Assembly: GCA_016647705.1 (NCBI GenBank)
Contig: CM028335.1
Span: forward strand, 4,211,501-4,275,500
Source of the DNA: Eucommia ulmoides
Taxonomy: Eukaryota > Streptophyta > Magnoliopsida > Garryales > Eucommiaceae
Length of the DNA stretch: 64,000 nt
Direction of reading: 5' to 3'
Shown one piece after another: positions 52,126-64,000 of the stretch. Position numbers and translations under genes: made by a program. The number at the start of each line of letters is the position of its first letter. Position 1 is the first letter of the stretch. The notes beneath the pieces were generated by a model that saw only the letters and a list, made by a program, of their open reading frames with translations, was not told the DNA's origin and ran no database searches.

Positions 52126-52311
52126 TCTAGCTACAGTTTATATTATTGTACTAGAAGTTGATCTCATCATCCATACTCTTAATGGATTAAGTCCAGAATA
52201 TGAATTTTTCAAGGCCACACTCAGAACCAGATCTACTTCTGTGAACCTTGTAGAGTTGCATTCTCTTTTCATTGTTGAAGAATTGTATGTGAATGAACAC
52301 TCAAACACAAC

Positions 52312-55245
52312 TGTCACACCCCACCCCGGACACCCGTCACCTATGGGGCCGGTGTGACATCGACACGACATCACCTGAGCGACAAATCAAACTAGAAAGC
52401 GATAATATGTATTCATAATTATACAACCACAAAATCAGGCCATAAACATCTTCTCTAACTAGAGACACACCCGTCTCTGAATTATAATAACAACAAAAGA
52501 TAAAACAACAATGAACCTCTCTTAGGTTCGCCTCAGGTAGCCCCTCCCAAAATACTCCCTCGCTATACCATCGTCGGACTCTACCTAGTGCCAGTAGGGG
52601 ACCAACTCCTAGCTATTTCGTCTGCGAGTGTACTGTCTTCTTAATAAAAATATTTTTACATAATAATACATTCTAAATAATATAATATTTAAATATGGAT
52701 CAAGCATAAGTATATAGATATCACATAACTTGTAAAAGTCTTCATAATATATGCAGTGAAAATAAAGCAATATATATATAAGTTCCATTTCAAAACCATC
52801 CAATATAAATATCATACAAATCACCATAATAAATAATAAATCACCCAATATAAGTAAAACACTACATCTCAAACACACATCTCAAACCACCACTCTACCA
52901 CAACACACACTGGCTAGCCATAGTGATCGTTTTAACCTCACGATCGAGAGTTGTAACGATACCGTAACATCCGTAGGAATACCTTCCTACGAAATATCTA
53001 CACCCTTTTTGGGGAGAAATATAATCCACACCCCTTACGGGGAGAAATATAATCCACACCCTTACGGGGAGAAATATAATCAACACCCCTTCCAGGGAGA
53101 AATATAATCCACACCCCTTTCAGGGAGAAATATAAACCACCCATATCCAATGAAAAATATTTTTTTTAATCCTTCTTTTTAGAAACCAACACAATTTTTC
53201 GGAAATTCATTTTACCAAATCACCCCAAAAACCTGTTTGATCCATATTATTTATGAAATCGTACAGTGTAAGTAAGCACATATGTCATCGTATATATATA
53301 TAGAAAATAGTTTAGCAAGAAGACAATACACTCACCTCATTTCTTGTGCTTCAAAAATAGCATCGTCCAAAGCCTATCGGGATGTTGACGTTTGCGAACC
53401 TAGTAATGATAGGGCCTAAATTAATATTTTATGCAAAATAATCAAATAGTGCAATGCAGATCGTAAGTTCTGAAATTTTCTATTTCCCACATTTTACTTA
53501 TAAAAATTATTATTTCGGTTAATTTTTATATCATTAAAAATTACTGCATAAAATTTAGTATTACGAACGGTCCCAAATTTATTATTCCGGTTCCAAAATT
53601 TTGATGCTAGAATTTAATTTAATAAACTAAAATAAACTTAACGAAAAACGTTATTCATTCCGAATCGTTCACGAACCGCGAAATGGGTTTTTGATTTTTA
53701 TCGGGGTTGTTTGTGTCAATTCTTCCTTTTTCCTCTCTTCTTCCTTCTTTTTTTTTTTTTCTTTCCTATTTCTGTTTTCCGTTTGTGTTCAGCCCGCCGA
53801 CGCCACCACCAGCCGACCAGCCACTCTGCCGGCGACGCTCACTCCCTCTCACTAATTCTCACTCACCACCGGCCTGAACAACACACCCTACCGATCAATC
53901 ACTACCAATGGAAATCCCACAACCAAACACACTCCTGCAAGATTCACATAACACATACATATACACATATACGATGAACACATGCATGCATACACTGCCG
54001 ACGACACACCGGCTACAACATAACGATTATCAGCAACACATATAAGCACACGCATACACACACTAATCAGAACATATCACACATACATACACTGTCTTAC
54101 ACACCCACCTACTCGCACGGTCGCTAGCCGAACAGAGCAAAACACACACACATGCACAATACCGAATAAAAACACCCACACACACGATCGCCGAGGGTCG
54201 ACGGACGACGATCCGAACAACACTCCCATATACCCACATTCTACAGTATTGAACCGAAACAGAGGACGCACACACGCATGCACTGCCGTAGCAGTGACAC
54301 ATACCGTCGGCCGCACCATGGCGACAATCACACATGCATGCAATCGAAACAACACACACATACACGTGCTGCACGAAAGAAGAATCAAAAACACATACAC
54401 TCCGTCGAAACGCCACCGTCAAACGAAACCAAAACCCACCGGCGATCCTACCGCCGATCACATACACATGCATGCACACACCCACTAGAATGATCAAATA
54501 AATACGCATAAATACTCACCAGATCGAAGATCGTCGACAAACTGAACAACCAAACCCAACGTCCGCTCACCGGCGATGCTAAGAACCCACCCGTCACGCC
54601 ATCGACGAACCACCCCACCGGCCGAACCACCTTCACTCTCCCCTGAAACTGACGAAGATACCTACACAATCACGCATACGAGTAACAGCCATGACTACCC
54701 TGCCGAGGAACGCCAATTCAAGGAAGTTCGATAACCCTTCCCTTGCTCCGGTCCTCTCTCTCTCTAGAATTTATCAAATTTCAGATTTGATGGAGGCTTT
54801 TTTATCAATACACATGCACGAGTGAGTATATATTTCATGAAATAAGTGGTGGAAATCAGTCCTAGCCTGCCACGTTGCCTCTCCCGTTCTCTCCCTTTCG
54901 GCGGTCTCACATGCACGAGCGTATGCGTGTGTGTATATATGTGTGTGTGTTTTCAAAAGCTTTTGTTAAATTACTCTTTTCCCCCTCTAATATCTTAAAG
55001 TCTTCTTTTTGAGTTCAATTCAACATTTATGAGTTTCTAAAATTGTAATTTGATCCCTAACATTTTCCATTTTAGATTTTTAATTGGCAATTCGCATCCC
55101 AAGTTGAGAGTAATGTTTTTAAATTTGCAAATTTGACCCCCAACTTTTGATTTGAGTTTTTAATCAATAAAATTTTTACCTAAAATTTTCTAATGCTCTA
55201 AAATGCAACTATTTATGACGTATGTTCTACGATTTAGGTTTTACA
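52312..55245 (-). repeat. Solo LTR, 2.9 kb, same family as 41242-43934
   Basis: Starts tgtcacaccccaccccgg and ends ggttttaca, flanked by acaac at 52307-52311 and 55246-55250, inside the copia gag. Shares with the first solo LTR the ggctagccnnagtgatcg region, the 28-bp array and the gcaagaagacaRtacactcacctc region. Contains a CA-rich, atgcatgc-rich tract (53930-54490). Open frames there are products of composition. Confidence 0.85.
52996..53135. repeat. 28-bp tandem repeat, second array
   Basis: About five units like those at 41864-41971; several keep the ccccttacgggg core. Confidence 0.8.
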
Positions 55246-58200
55246 ACAACAGTCACCACTAATCTCACTTCAGCAACTGAAGCATTCTTAGCATTTCAAG
55301 TCTCTACCAATCCTAATAGAGGAAGAATAAACTCCTACAGAGGAAGATGATAGAACCATTATGCAAGAAGTGGATCAAGAGGGAACACAAATTACAGAAA
55401 TAGGGGCAGAAGCAGTAATTCTGATATCATTTATCAAATATGTGGAAAATACAATCACACTGCTCTTGACTGTTGGTTTCGACATGATAACAACTATCAA
55501 GGTCATGGAAATAATCCGCAGCGCAACAATTTTCAGCAATCTCGCAACAATTTAGAGTCTTACAATAAAGTTCCACAACATCAGTACCAGCATACTTATC
55601 TTCTCTCATTTGCTCAACCATAGGCTACGACTGCGTTATGTTCAACTTCTTCACCTAAATTCCAATCTCCACAATCAGGCTAAGAATGGTACCTAGATAG
55701 TGGTGCCAACTGTCATGTGACCAATGATTTATCTAAACTTTCCATTCATCATCCATATCAAGGTACTAATTCTATCACTATGGGCAATGGACATTCTCTT
55801 TGCATTAAACACATTGGTCAAGGTATTTTACCCACACCCTCTCATGATTTTTTTACTAAATAAAATTTTGCATGTTCCTCACATTTATTCAAACCTACTT
55901 TCTGTTTATCAACTCACTTCTGAAAATCATTGCTCCATAACCTTTGATCCTTCTGGATTTTGTATTCAGGACAATAATACCAAGAACCTGTTGTACAAGG
56001 GCCAATGTGATCATGGACTATACCTTCTTCCTGCCAATTCCAATATTAAAGCTCTCACTGCTCAAGCCCGCCATCAAATCTCTCAAATCCCTCTATAGCA
56101 TCACAGGCTCGGTCATCCTTCTCTTAATATTTTCAATAATCTTGTTCCTCAATTATATGTTTCCAAAGTGAATAAAGACTTTGTATGTGAGTCATGTCAA
56201 GTAGCTAAAAGTCAAAAATTACCATTTACTACCTCTCAAACAGTATTCACAAACCCATTTTATCTTGTTCATTCAGATATATGGAGACCTTTTTTCGTTG
56301 AGTCTTATACTGGTTTTCGATATTATGTTTCTTTTGTTGATGAATTCTCCAAATTTTGTTGGATTTATCCTTTGAAACATAAAACTGAAGCTTATTCTAA
56401 ATATGTTCACTTTACCAGCTTTGTTAAAACTCATTTTCACACTGAGGTACGTATTTTTCGAACTGACAATGGTAGGGAGTTTGTGAATCATCAATTTAGC
56501 CTTTATCTTCAAAACTAGGGAACTATTCATCAAACAACCTGTCCACATATACCAGAACATAATGGTGTTGTCGAAAGAAAGCATCAACACCTCAGTCAAA
56601 TAACCTTAGCTCTTCTCCATGAATCCCACTTACCTGATAAGTATTGGTTAGAAGCCTTGCTTACTTCTAATTATCTTATCAACAGTCTGCCCAAACCTTT
56701 ACTTGAGTTTAAAACTCCGTATGAGTGTTTGTTTAAGCACAAACCTGATTATCTTAAAGTTTTTGGTTCCATGTGTTTTCCTTGGATTAGGCCTTATATT
56801 TCTCATAAATTGCAACCTCAGTCTACAAGGTGTATCTTTCTTGGCTATTATTCTCATACCAAAGGCTATAGATGTCTTGACATACAAACACATAAAGTGT
56901 ATGTTTTACGCCATGTCAAATTCTTTGAAACCATTTTTCCTCTTTAATCTCAGTCCCCTGTGACACTCACTCCATTCATGACATCTCATTTCAATCCCTC
57001 ACTCCCAAATTTTCTGACCATCAGCTCTCCATCCAATATTTCTTCATCTCTCACTCTTTCTATCTCCCCTTCACATGATTTTGTTCCAAGTGACATCAAT
57101 CTACCCACTTCATCTCTTATCATTTCTTCGATTTCTCCTAGTCATGACTCTCATATTCACTCCTCCATTTCTCCTACTACTTCTACACATACTCCTATAT
57201 CTCTTACTTCTCATCCTATGATCACAAGATCTAAACTGGGCATCTCCAAACCAAATCCCAAATACCTTGCATCATTTTCCTTCACTTGTCCGGATGAACT
57301 TACTTCATATACTTAAGCTTCCAAGCATCCAGAATGGCAACAAACTATGTCCTAAAAATTCAATACCTTATTAAATCAAGGCACCTGGTGTCTTGTCCCT
57401 TCCCCTTTTGACAAAATACCTATTGGATGTAAATGAATTTTTAAAATCAAACAACATGCATATGGCATAGTAGTTAGGTACAAAGCTCAGTTGGTTGCTA
57501 AAGGATACCATCAAGAACATGGACTGGACTATCATGAAACATTTAGTCATGTGGTCAAACAACCAACTGTAAGGGTTGTTTTGTCTCTTACTCTTCAAAA
57601 TCAGTGGTTTATTAAGCAACTTGATGTTAGCAATGTCTTTTTACATAGTTCTCTTGAGGAAGATGTTTACATGCAACAACCTCTAGGTTTTGTTGATCCC
57701 TTTTTTCCTATTTATGTCTACAAACTTCAAAAAGCTATATATGGGCTTAAACAAGCCCCAAGGGTTTGGTTCTCTATGTTCTCCAACTTTCTTCTTCAAT
57801 TGGGGTTCAAAGTTCGTCATGCAAATCCTTCTCTATTTGTGCATCATACCCCAACTCATATCATTATTCTTCTTGTTTATGTAGATGACATTATAGTTAT
57901 AAGTAGTTCTTCCAAGGCCATTGCTACTCTCATATCTGAACTAAGTGTCAAATTTGCTATGAAAGATTTGGGACCCTTGTCTTATTTTTTGGGCCTACAA
58001 GTCATCACCAAGTCTCAGGGACTTCTATTGCATCAATCCAAATATGTTGCTGAATTGCTCCATAAAGTTGGTATGACCACTTGTAAACCAACCTCCACTC
58101 CTACTTGCAACAAATATCTCCAACCTCAACCATATAATTATAAGCCCTATACTGATCCGGAGTTTTTCAGAAGCATTGTTGGTTCTATTCAATATCTCAC

Positions 58201-58837
58201 TATCACAAGACCTGATTTTGCCCTCTCTATCAATTCAGTGTGTCAATTTATGCACAATCCCACAAATCAATACTTTGTTGCAGTCAAACGTATACTCATA
58301 TTTGTTCAAAGAACTCTATCTCTTGGCCTACAATTATCTCCTAGTTTATCCCTCATATCATCTTACTTTGATGCTGACTGGGCAGGCAGTGTTACTGATC
58401 GAAGATCTACCTCAGGTTATTGTCTTTACCTTGGCTCCAATCTTATTTCTTGGACTTCAAAAAAACAACCAACAATAGCTCACTCTTCCACAGAGGCTAA
58501 ATATAGAGCTCTTGCCCAAGCTACTTCTAAAATAACTTGGATTCAATATCTTCTTCAGGATCTTCATGTGGATCACCCTTCTTTACCAATTCTATGGTGT
58601 GATAATATTTATGCCTTATCATTGTCTGTCCATCCTGTTTTCCATGCCCGAACCAAACATATCGAGGTTGATTATCACTTTATTCAGGAAAATGTGGTCA
58701 ATAAAGAACTTCAAGTAGCTCGTGTAGCTTCTCATGATCAATTGACTGATATTTTAACCAAACCTCTTGGGCTTACTCACTTTTAATATCTTCAGCACAA
58801 GCTCATGCTTTGAAATCTCCATGAGCTTGAAGGGGAA

Positions 58838-59141
58838 TGTTAAGGAACAAGAGATTCAACCCCAATCAATCCAGCTCATATTGTAAATAAATGCAGCCTA
58901 AGTATTCAAGACGATGTCTCAGTGAATGGGAATTACAATCAGTTGATGTGGCCAAGCAATTAGAAGTTGTTAGCCTATTTTGATTCTCTGGTTGTTAGTA
59001 TTATTAACTCATGTAGTTAATTTGTTATAACCATTTCTTCTACTCATTGTGTATATATATATGAGCTCTAGTGTAATTCTTGAAATCAATCAATGAATAG
59101 AATTCTACTGAATTTTTGTCATTCTCACTTTACTCTCATCA
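58838..59141 (+). repeat. 3' LTR of the plus-strand copia element
   Basis: Starts TGTTAAGGAACAAGAG right after the polypurine tract and probably ends TTTACTCTCATCA (304 bp). The end is inferred because no second copy is available. A TATA-like gtatatatatatgag lies near 59052. Confidence 0.65.
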
Positions 59142-59193
59142 ATTATGAATTTTATCTTCATAACTCAATACAACATGTCGCTTCGGAATCTTC

Positions 59194-60645
59194 CACTACA
59201 AAGAAAATGATATTCTGTTATGAATTTTTTGGCGGCGACACAAATTTCGTCGCTAAATGTGTCTTTTGGCTACAAAATTAACAGTTATAGCCAAATGTAA
59301 CCACCCCTTGGTGACGAAATTCAATTTTGTAGCCACAGATGGTTAATAGGTGACGAATTTTTAGAATTCGTCGCTATTGATCCAATAAAATCTTGGCATG
59401 AAAAAAATTTATTCCCACTAACGTACTAGCGACGAAAAAATTTCGTCGCCAATTTGGCACAAGAAAATGTTTTATTTGGCGACAAACCCCTTTCGTAGCC
59501 AAATGTCATTCCTAATTTTGGCACCAAACTGAAAAATTAATATAATTATCCCGCTAGTGTATGGGTGACGAAATAGGTTTGTTGCCAATGTGACCGCCTA
59601 TAATTAACATTTGGCGACCAACCGGTTTCGTCGCGGATTGTTTTTTCCCCACACTCACACTCTTAAAACGACGTAGTTTTGAGCAAGATTGTAGCCAAAA
59701 TTTAACCTAATTTTTTTATTCCTCCACAGCTAGCACCCACCTCTCTTTTTTCATCCATCAAACTCATGCTCTTTACATTCTCTCTTCACGAAGACGAAAG
59801 ACGACGATTCGATTCGACGGTCTCTCTTCATTCTCTCTTCACGAAACCCTTCTCTTTTCACCCATCAAGCGGATGAGGAAGACAAAGAAATCGAAGTGGC
59901 GAGCAAGAAATCAATGAAAATGAAATGGAAGACGAAGACGACGAACAAGAATCAATAGGTCATAATTGAAGCAGGAATCAATCGGAAGCAAGAATAGTAA
60001 GTTTTCTGCCCCTGCTACTGTTTGGTTTTTCATCAGATTTGTGCCAATTTTCACATATTTATGTGATTTTTACATGTATGTGTACCGATTTTTACTTAGA
60101 ATCATCAAATCTGAAGAGGAGGACGTCATGGGAGTCGTCGTCGCTGATTCGAAGAGCTTCGATGATGTGTTTGAAGAGGACGATTGGGGACTGCATCGGG
60201 GTTAAAATCGATATTACAACTCTTGGAGAACAATCAATAATTTCTAGGGTTTTTTCAATTGATCTTTTTTAGTTGAGTTCTTTCTTAATTGCGGCTGAAT
60301 ATAATGAATTTTGTTTAAATTCTGTTAATTTGTTGTTTTCTTAATTCTTAATATGAAGAATCGTAAGACATGTTTATGTTCGTTGTCATCTCTCGTTCGT
60401 TTCTGCTCCTTTGTTTGTATTCAGTGCGGGTCATGGAATTGATTCAGCCCTCGGTACGATTCCCTATTATCTCAATCAATATTTTCTAGAAGGCCGTCTT
60501 ACTACAAAGAAATTTTGAATTTTTAAGTATATATTATTCTTTGATGTTGATTGTTGTGTATTTAATCAGGAGGAGCTTTGGGGAAGTGGATCAAACTTCT
60601 TAATAGACAATCAAATTAACAGTTCACTTTGAGGATGATTTTGCC
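59194..60645 (+). mobile_element. CACTA-like element, left end and subterminal repeats
   Basis: Starts CACTACAAAGAAAATG, the terminal repeat typical of CACTA (En/Spm) elements. For the next 450 bp it carries inverted and direct copies of gcgacgaaatttcgtcgc-like words, the subterminal repeats of this group. No matching right end was found before the unit B sequence resumes near 60650, so it is probably truncated. The open frame at 59966-60205 has no known domain. A second weak end-like word, actacaaagaaattttg, is at 60498. Confidence 0.6.
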
Positions 60646-61403
60646 CCTCTAAGATCTTCAAGATGATATCGTATTCATCATTTTTTTTAATCAAAATTTT
60701 ATATTCGTGTTACATTTAACATGTTATTTATAGAATTTTCAGTTTTCACATTCGTATTACATTCAATACGGTTCTATACATTACCACATTTTCAGTAAGT
60801 TATATTACACTCAATATCTAAATCACCTTATCAGTAAGTTATGTCATATTTAACACGTTCACACTCAACATCCAAATCACTTTATTAGTAAGTCATGTAT
60901 ATTCAACATATTTATATAATTTGTGTGATTATCAACATTAGTTAATGTTACATTTAAACATAATAAATTGATATAAGTTTTTTGTTTGATATATACATCA
61001 GGATGTTAGTTTCGATTGCATTGGATGTTATATTGAACAATCATATGGCACACAAATTGTATATAACATTAACGTCATAATTAATGTTATATATAATATT
61101 CACATGCATCCAAATTTATAATTCCAAAAAAAAAATATCTTATTTTGAAGATTATAATTTATAGATCATTATGGTGTAAAAAAAATCATTGAACAACAAT
61201 TACAATTGAAAGAAATTATTAGTTTTCATTTTTCAATTCATTTATCATATATTACTATATTTATTCAATGTTGTTAGGGTGACAAGTCATATATGGAAGG
61301 CAACGATTCATTTAACAGGGATAAATTATAGTTTGCAATTGGAAGTAGGGCTGATAAGTTCAAAAAAAATCAATTAGGTTCATTTGATAATTTACACACC
61401 TAT

Positions 61404-62591
61404 TGGTGCATAAAATTAGTACACACTTCAAGTCTGGTCCAGTCGGATGACGGGTGGGTCCTCTTGCTGAGGTAGAGTTGTCGATTGAAAAGCCATCGAG
61501 TGAGCTGTATTAGGTCCTAGGAGGACTGACCTGCTATGCCTAGAGTCATGATCCTCAGGGAGTGTACCTGCAAAAGGCTCAAACCGGGATTTATCCCGGT
61601 GAAGGCCCTTCGGCGTGATAATCAGTGCTGAGAAAGAAAAGGTACAGTAATGTAGCAAGTAAATAAATGAACTTGCGCGTAATGTAAAGCGAATTCAAGT
61701 GTCCCTTGGACTTGCATAGCCCCGGATATATATAGGAGTTGGAGACGATTAGTTAGGCCTAAACATGGTTAATTAGTCGAAACCCTGTATTTAGCCGATA
61801 ATCTAGGGCGTTTAGGAGATAATCGCTATGCTTGGGCTTTTGGGCCCATTTAGCAAAGCTTGCGGGCCTTTGTCAGGCTTGCCGCAATGAGCTGGTGGAG
61901 AAGAATGGAGATCCGTGGAATCCTGAAGAATAAACGAGTTGAAAAGATTTCAGGGAGTAGCCAAGGTCAGCGTATGTACCAGCGTGGCGTTGTGGATTAC
62001 AGAATACGTCCCCGCCACTACGAGGACGGACACATAGCTGGGTCCCAAGTGTTGACTCAAAGGTACCCAAAAATACCCTCATCAGTTGCCTCCTTAGCCC
62101 TGTGCGGTGAAGGAAGCGAGGCGGTCAGGGATATCAACTCCTGACTGAAACGAGCATCCTAAAGACTTCGAAGCGTGAGAAGCACCTCTGATCGATAGTT
62201 TTCCAAGAGTTAGTTTTTTCCTAAAGAGCTTATTCGAAATAGGCCTCCATATGGTCGAGGTCCGGGGTTAGGTAGCACGGTAGAGCGACCCCAAATTTTT
62301 TTAATTTTCAGGATGACAATTTTTCAAGAGTTAAACTTTTTTAGAGAAGCTAATTTGAAATAGGCCCCCATATGGCCGGGATCCGAGGTCAAGTAGCACG
62401 ACAAGGCGACACGTCCCTGTGGGGCTCCTCACTCCTCCCTAGGTGTAAATGAGATTCTAGGGAGTAGCCGAGGTCGATGTATGCACCAGCGTGGCGTTGT
62501 AGATTACGAAATATGTCCTCGTCACTACAAGGACAGACACGTGGTTGGATCCCAAGTGTTAACTCAGAGATATCCAAAAATATCTTCATCA
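61404..62591. mobile_element. Unclassified 1.2-kb insertion with 8-bp target duplication
   Basis: Flanked by acacctat at 61396-61403 and 62592-62599. Unit A is continuous at the matching point (near 11460). Ends are TGGTGCATAA and CTTCATCA, so TG...CA, with no inverted repeat seen. Inside, a segment of about 135 bp occurs twice (61954-62086 and 62458-62590), and a shorter one with ccatatggYcgRgRtccg occurs at about 62245 and 62370. No coding domain. Could be an internally deleted LTR element or an unusual DNA transposon. Confidence 0.55.
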
Positions 62592-62600
62592 ACACCTATT

Positions 62601-63328
62601 TAGGATTAGGTGATTAGCGCCTCCATAGGAATTCCCCATTAATGTTTTAATAATTCCAACATCAATTAATTTAGATAAAAACCACCTTGGCACCTACAAA
62701 GGTGCATGGATGAGATCATCTCATGGGTCACCCCGAGTTGTTTACACTTCTAATATATTTTTAAATAATATATTTTTAAAAAAGAAATACTGAAATAGAA
62801 CAATTTTAAACTTATTTATCATTTTAGTGCTACCCAGGGATTTGATGTCCGGGTATTGAAACCTGAGGTTCTGAACCCCGGGTTCAAAAAATATGAGAGT
62901 TGTGTACCCAGTGTTCAAAACACCGGGTATACGAATTTTTTTTTCCTTTAAAAATTATATACCCGGGATGTGATCCCCAGGTATACACCTAAATAATAAT
63001 TAAAAAAAAAAAAAAAAACGAAGTTGGACTGTAATGAGAGAGAGAGAAGAGAAGGGTGAGAAAATCGAGATAGAGTGAGAGTAAGGGTGAGCTTTTTTCC
63101 AACTTAAATGAGAGAGAGAGGGAGAGGGAGAGAGAGAGAGAGAGAGAAGAAAAGGGAGAGAAAACCGAGAGATAAGAGAGAGAATATGGGGATGGTCTAA
63201 TTTTGTTTTTATATGGGATTTATTTTTCACTTTGTACCCCTTAATTTATTAAATATTTTAATTAAATTCTTAAACTATTCACATTCTCATTTAATAATTT
63301 TTTTTTTTCCTTCTCACCTTGAGAGATA
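62601..63328. other. End of unit B, GST-promoter-like stretch, GA-rich zone
   Basis: 62680-62740 matches the start of the GST upstream regions (aaggtgcatggatgaRatcatctca, also at 8539 and 44378). 62830-63000 has repeated acccgggt-type words (acccggg and inverse), possibly a decayed element. (GA)n lies at 63106-63147. No gene seen. Confidence 0.5.
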
Positions 63329-64000
63329 CAATTAATTATGAGTTTAGTATTAAAATCTAATTAGAAAAAGGTGGGTGACAAGTAATGTTTAATTAATGGA
63401 TTAAATTACAATTTAAGCTTAAAATTATCCTAATTCAATATTTATTGAAAAAAATAATTTTTTCAAAGACAAAATATTGAATTAGGATATTGTTTTTCAA
63501 TAAATATTGAATTAGGATAATTAATTTTTTTCAAAAACATTTTGTCTTTGAAAAAATTAATTATCCTAATTGAATATTTTGTCTTTGAAATAATTAATTA
63601 TCCTAATTCAATATTTATTGAAAATATTTAATTTATAATTTACAACCGAAATCCCAAAATACAACCAGAAATTTAATTTATAATTTATAATTCATTAAAT
63701 CTTTTCCATTAGGATAATCTTTTTCATTTAACTTTTGAAAAGACAAAATTAACCTAATGGAAAAAAATGCAATCAACAAATCAATAACAAAAAAATGTGA
63801 ATTGAAAAAATTTAATCCATTAATTGTATTCCCTCGGTTGTCTTTGCAGATTTCAGTTATAAATTATAAATTAAATTTTTTCAATAAATATTGAATTAGG
63901 ATAATTTTAAGCTTAAACTGTAATTTAATCTATTAATTAAATATTATTTATCACTCATCTATCTCTAATCAGATTTTAATATTAAACTCATAATTAATTG
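63329..64000. repeat. Large inverted repeat (fold-back element), cut by window end
   Basis: The left arm (63329-63453) starts caattaattatgagttta; the reverse complement of the right arm (63875-64000) starts with the same word and stays similar for about 125 bp. Between them the word caatatttattgaa and its complement recur at 63436, 63498, 63618 and 63880. No coding potential. Probably a MITE or fold-back element whose outer end lies at or beyond the window edge. Confidence 0.75.

Larger units (their letters stand above)
46925..58786 (+). pseudogene. Copia gag-pol, interrupted and with stops
   Basis: gag part 1 ends at 47395 (LDNTNYIIWRSQMQTVLKAN); part 2 is 52126-52311 (IIHTLNGLSPEYEFFKATL). 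The zinc knuckle is near 55428-55480: ICGKYNHTALDC keeps CX4HX4C but the first Cys is Tyr (tat for tgt). Protease: WYLDSGANCHVTND near 55690. Integrase: FVCESCQVAKSQKLPF and YLVHSDIWRPFFVES (56168-56518), a stop at 56516, then a block with NGVVERKHQHLSQ. RT and RNase H (57491-58786) are open for 431 codons with KQLDVSNVFLHSS, YVDDIIV, DADWAGSVTDRRSTSGY and WCDNIYAL. Earlier parts have several stops. The intact RT/RNase H against broken gag suggests fairly recent loss of function. Confidence 0.88.
46537..59141 (+). mobile_element. Ty1/copia retrotransposon, 5' LTR not found, two nested insertions
   Basis: Internal region and 3' LTR (58838-59141) of a plus-strand copia element inside unit B. 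gag starts near 46925; pol ends at 58786. No copy of the 3' LTR is found upstream of gag, so the 5' end is truncated or rearranged near 46537. A gag-only gypsy element (47396-52125) and a solo LTR (52312-55245) sit inside gag. The polypurine tract gagcttgaaggggaa lies at 58823-58837. Confidence 0.85.

Noticed and set aside
54063-54509. 148-codon minus-strand open frame
   Set aside because: Lies in the CA/TG-rich tract of a solo LTR; Val/Cys-rich composition follows the simple repeat and no domain is visible.
59966-60205. 79-codon frame as a possible small gene
   Set aside because: Inside a CACTA-like element, with no domain or conserved start; kept only as part of the element.
61860-62144. 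94-codon frame in the unclassified insertion
   Set aside because: The second copy of the same repeat is not open, and no domain is recognisable.

Overview
The window is eudicot-type nuclear DNA: AT-rich, intron-containing and dominated by nested transposable elements. The only host genes I recognise are a small tandem cluster of tau-class glutathione S-transferases (GSTU). No organelle, rRNA, tRNA, CRISPR or operon structure was seen. I cannot name the species from sequence alone.

Host genes. Two GSTU genes look intact, each with two exons and an intron after codon 105 or 106: 8742-10012 (222 aa) and 37756-38861 (221 aa). A third copy at 44623-45853 is a pseudogene with one frameshift and two nonsense changes. 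The cluster grew by duplication of a spacer-plus-gene unit. Unit A (about 5840-11535) matches unit B (about 38965-62690), and unit B was later split by large insertions. GST-promoter-like sequence near 62680 suggests another copy beyond the window.

Layout. 1-5149: minus-strand Ty1/copia element with decayed gag-pol, a 150-bp 5' LTR and a 3' LTR cut by the window edge. 5840-11535: unit A, holding copia relics and GST1. 11700-12420: LINE-type RNase H relic. 13384-17275: hAT transposon with 8-bp target duplication, spliced transposase gene and three in-frame stops. 17827-22786: minus-strand Athila-like LTR element lacking pol. 24160-36547: two Harbinger/Tourist-like elements, one inside the terminal repeat of the other. 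The inner one holds a minus-strand Athila-type gypsy element with gag-pol, whose protease is split by a solo LTR. 37756-38861: GST2. 38965-62690: unit B, interrupted by a 2.7-kb solo LTR, a plus-strand copia element (which itself holds a gag-only gypsy element and a 2.9-kb solo LTR), a CACTA-like element and an unclassified 1.2-kb insertion. 63329-64000: a large inverted repeat running off the window.

How the parts relate. The GSTU enzymes would conjugate glutathione in the cytosol. The other coding remnants are parasitic. The gypsy elements form an autonomous/non-autonomous set: one has pol, one has only a gag fragment, and one has only an unassigned 346-codon frame. All three share the tRNA-Asp-type primer site and a two-hairpin motif in the 3' internal region. 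The most interesting structures are that motif, the GC-rich palindrome arrays in the LTRs and the non-autonomous frame. I found no convincing wholly new system.
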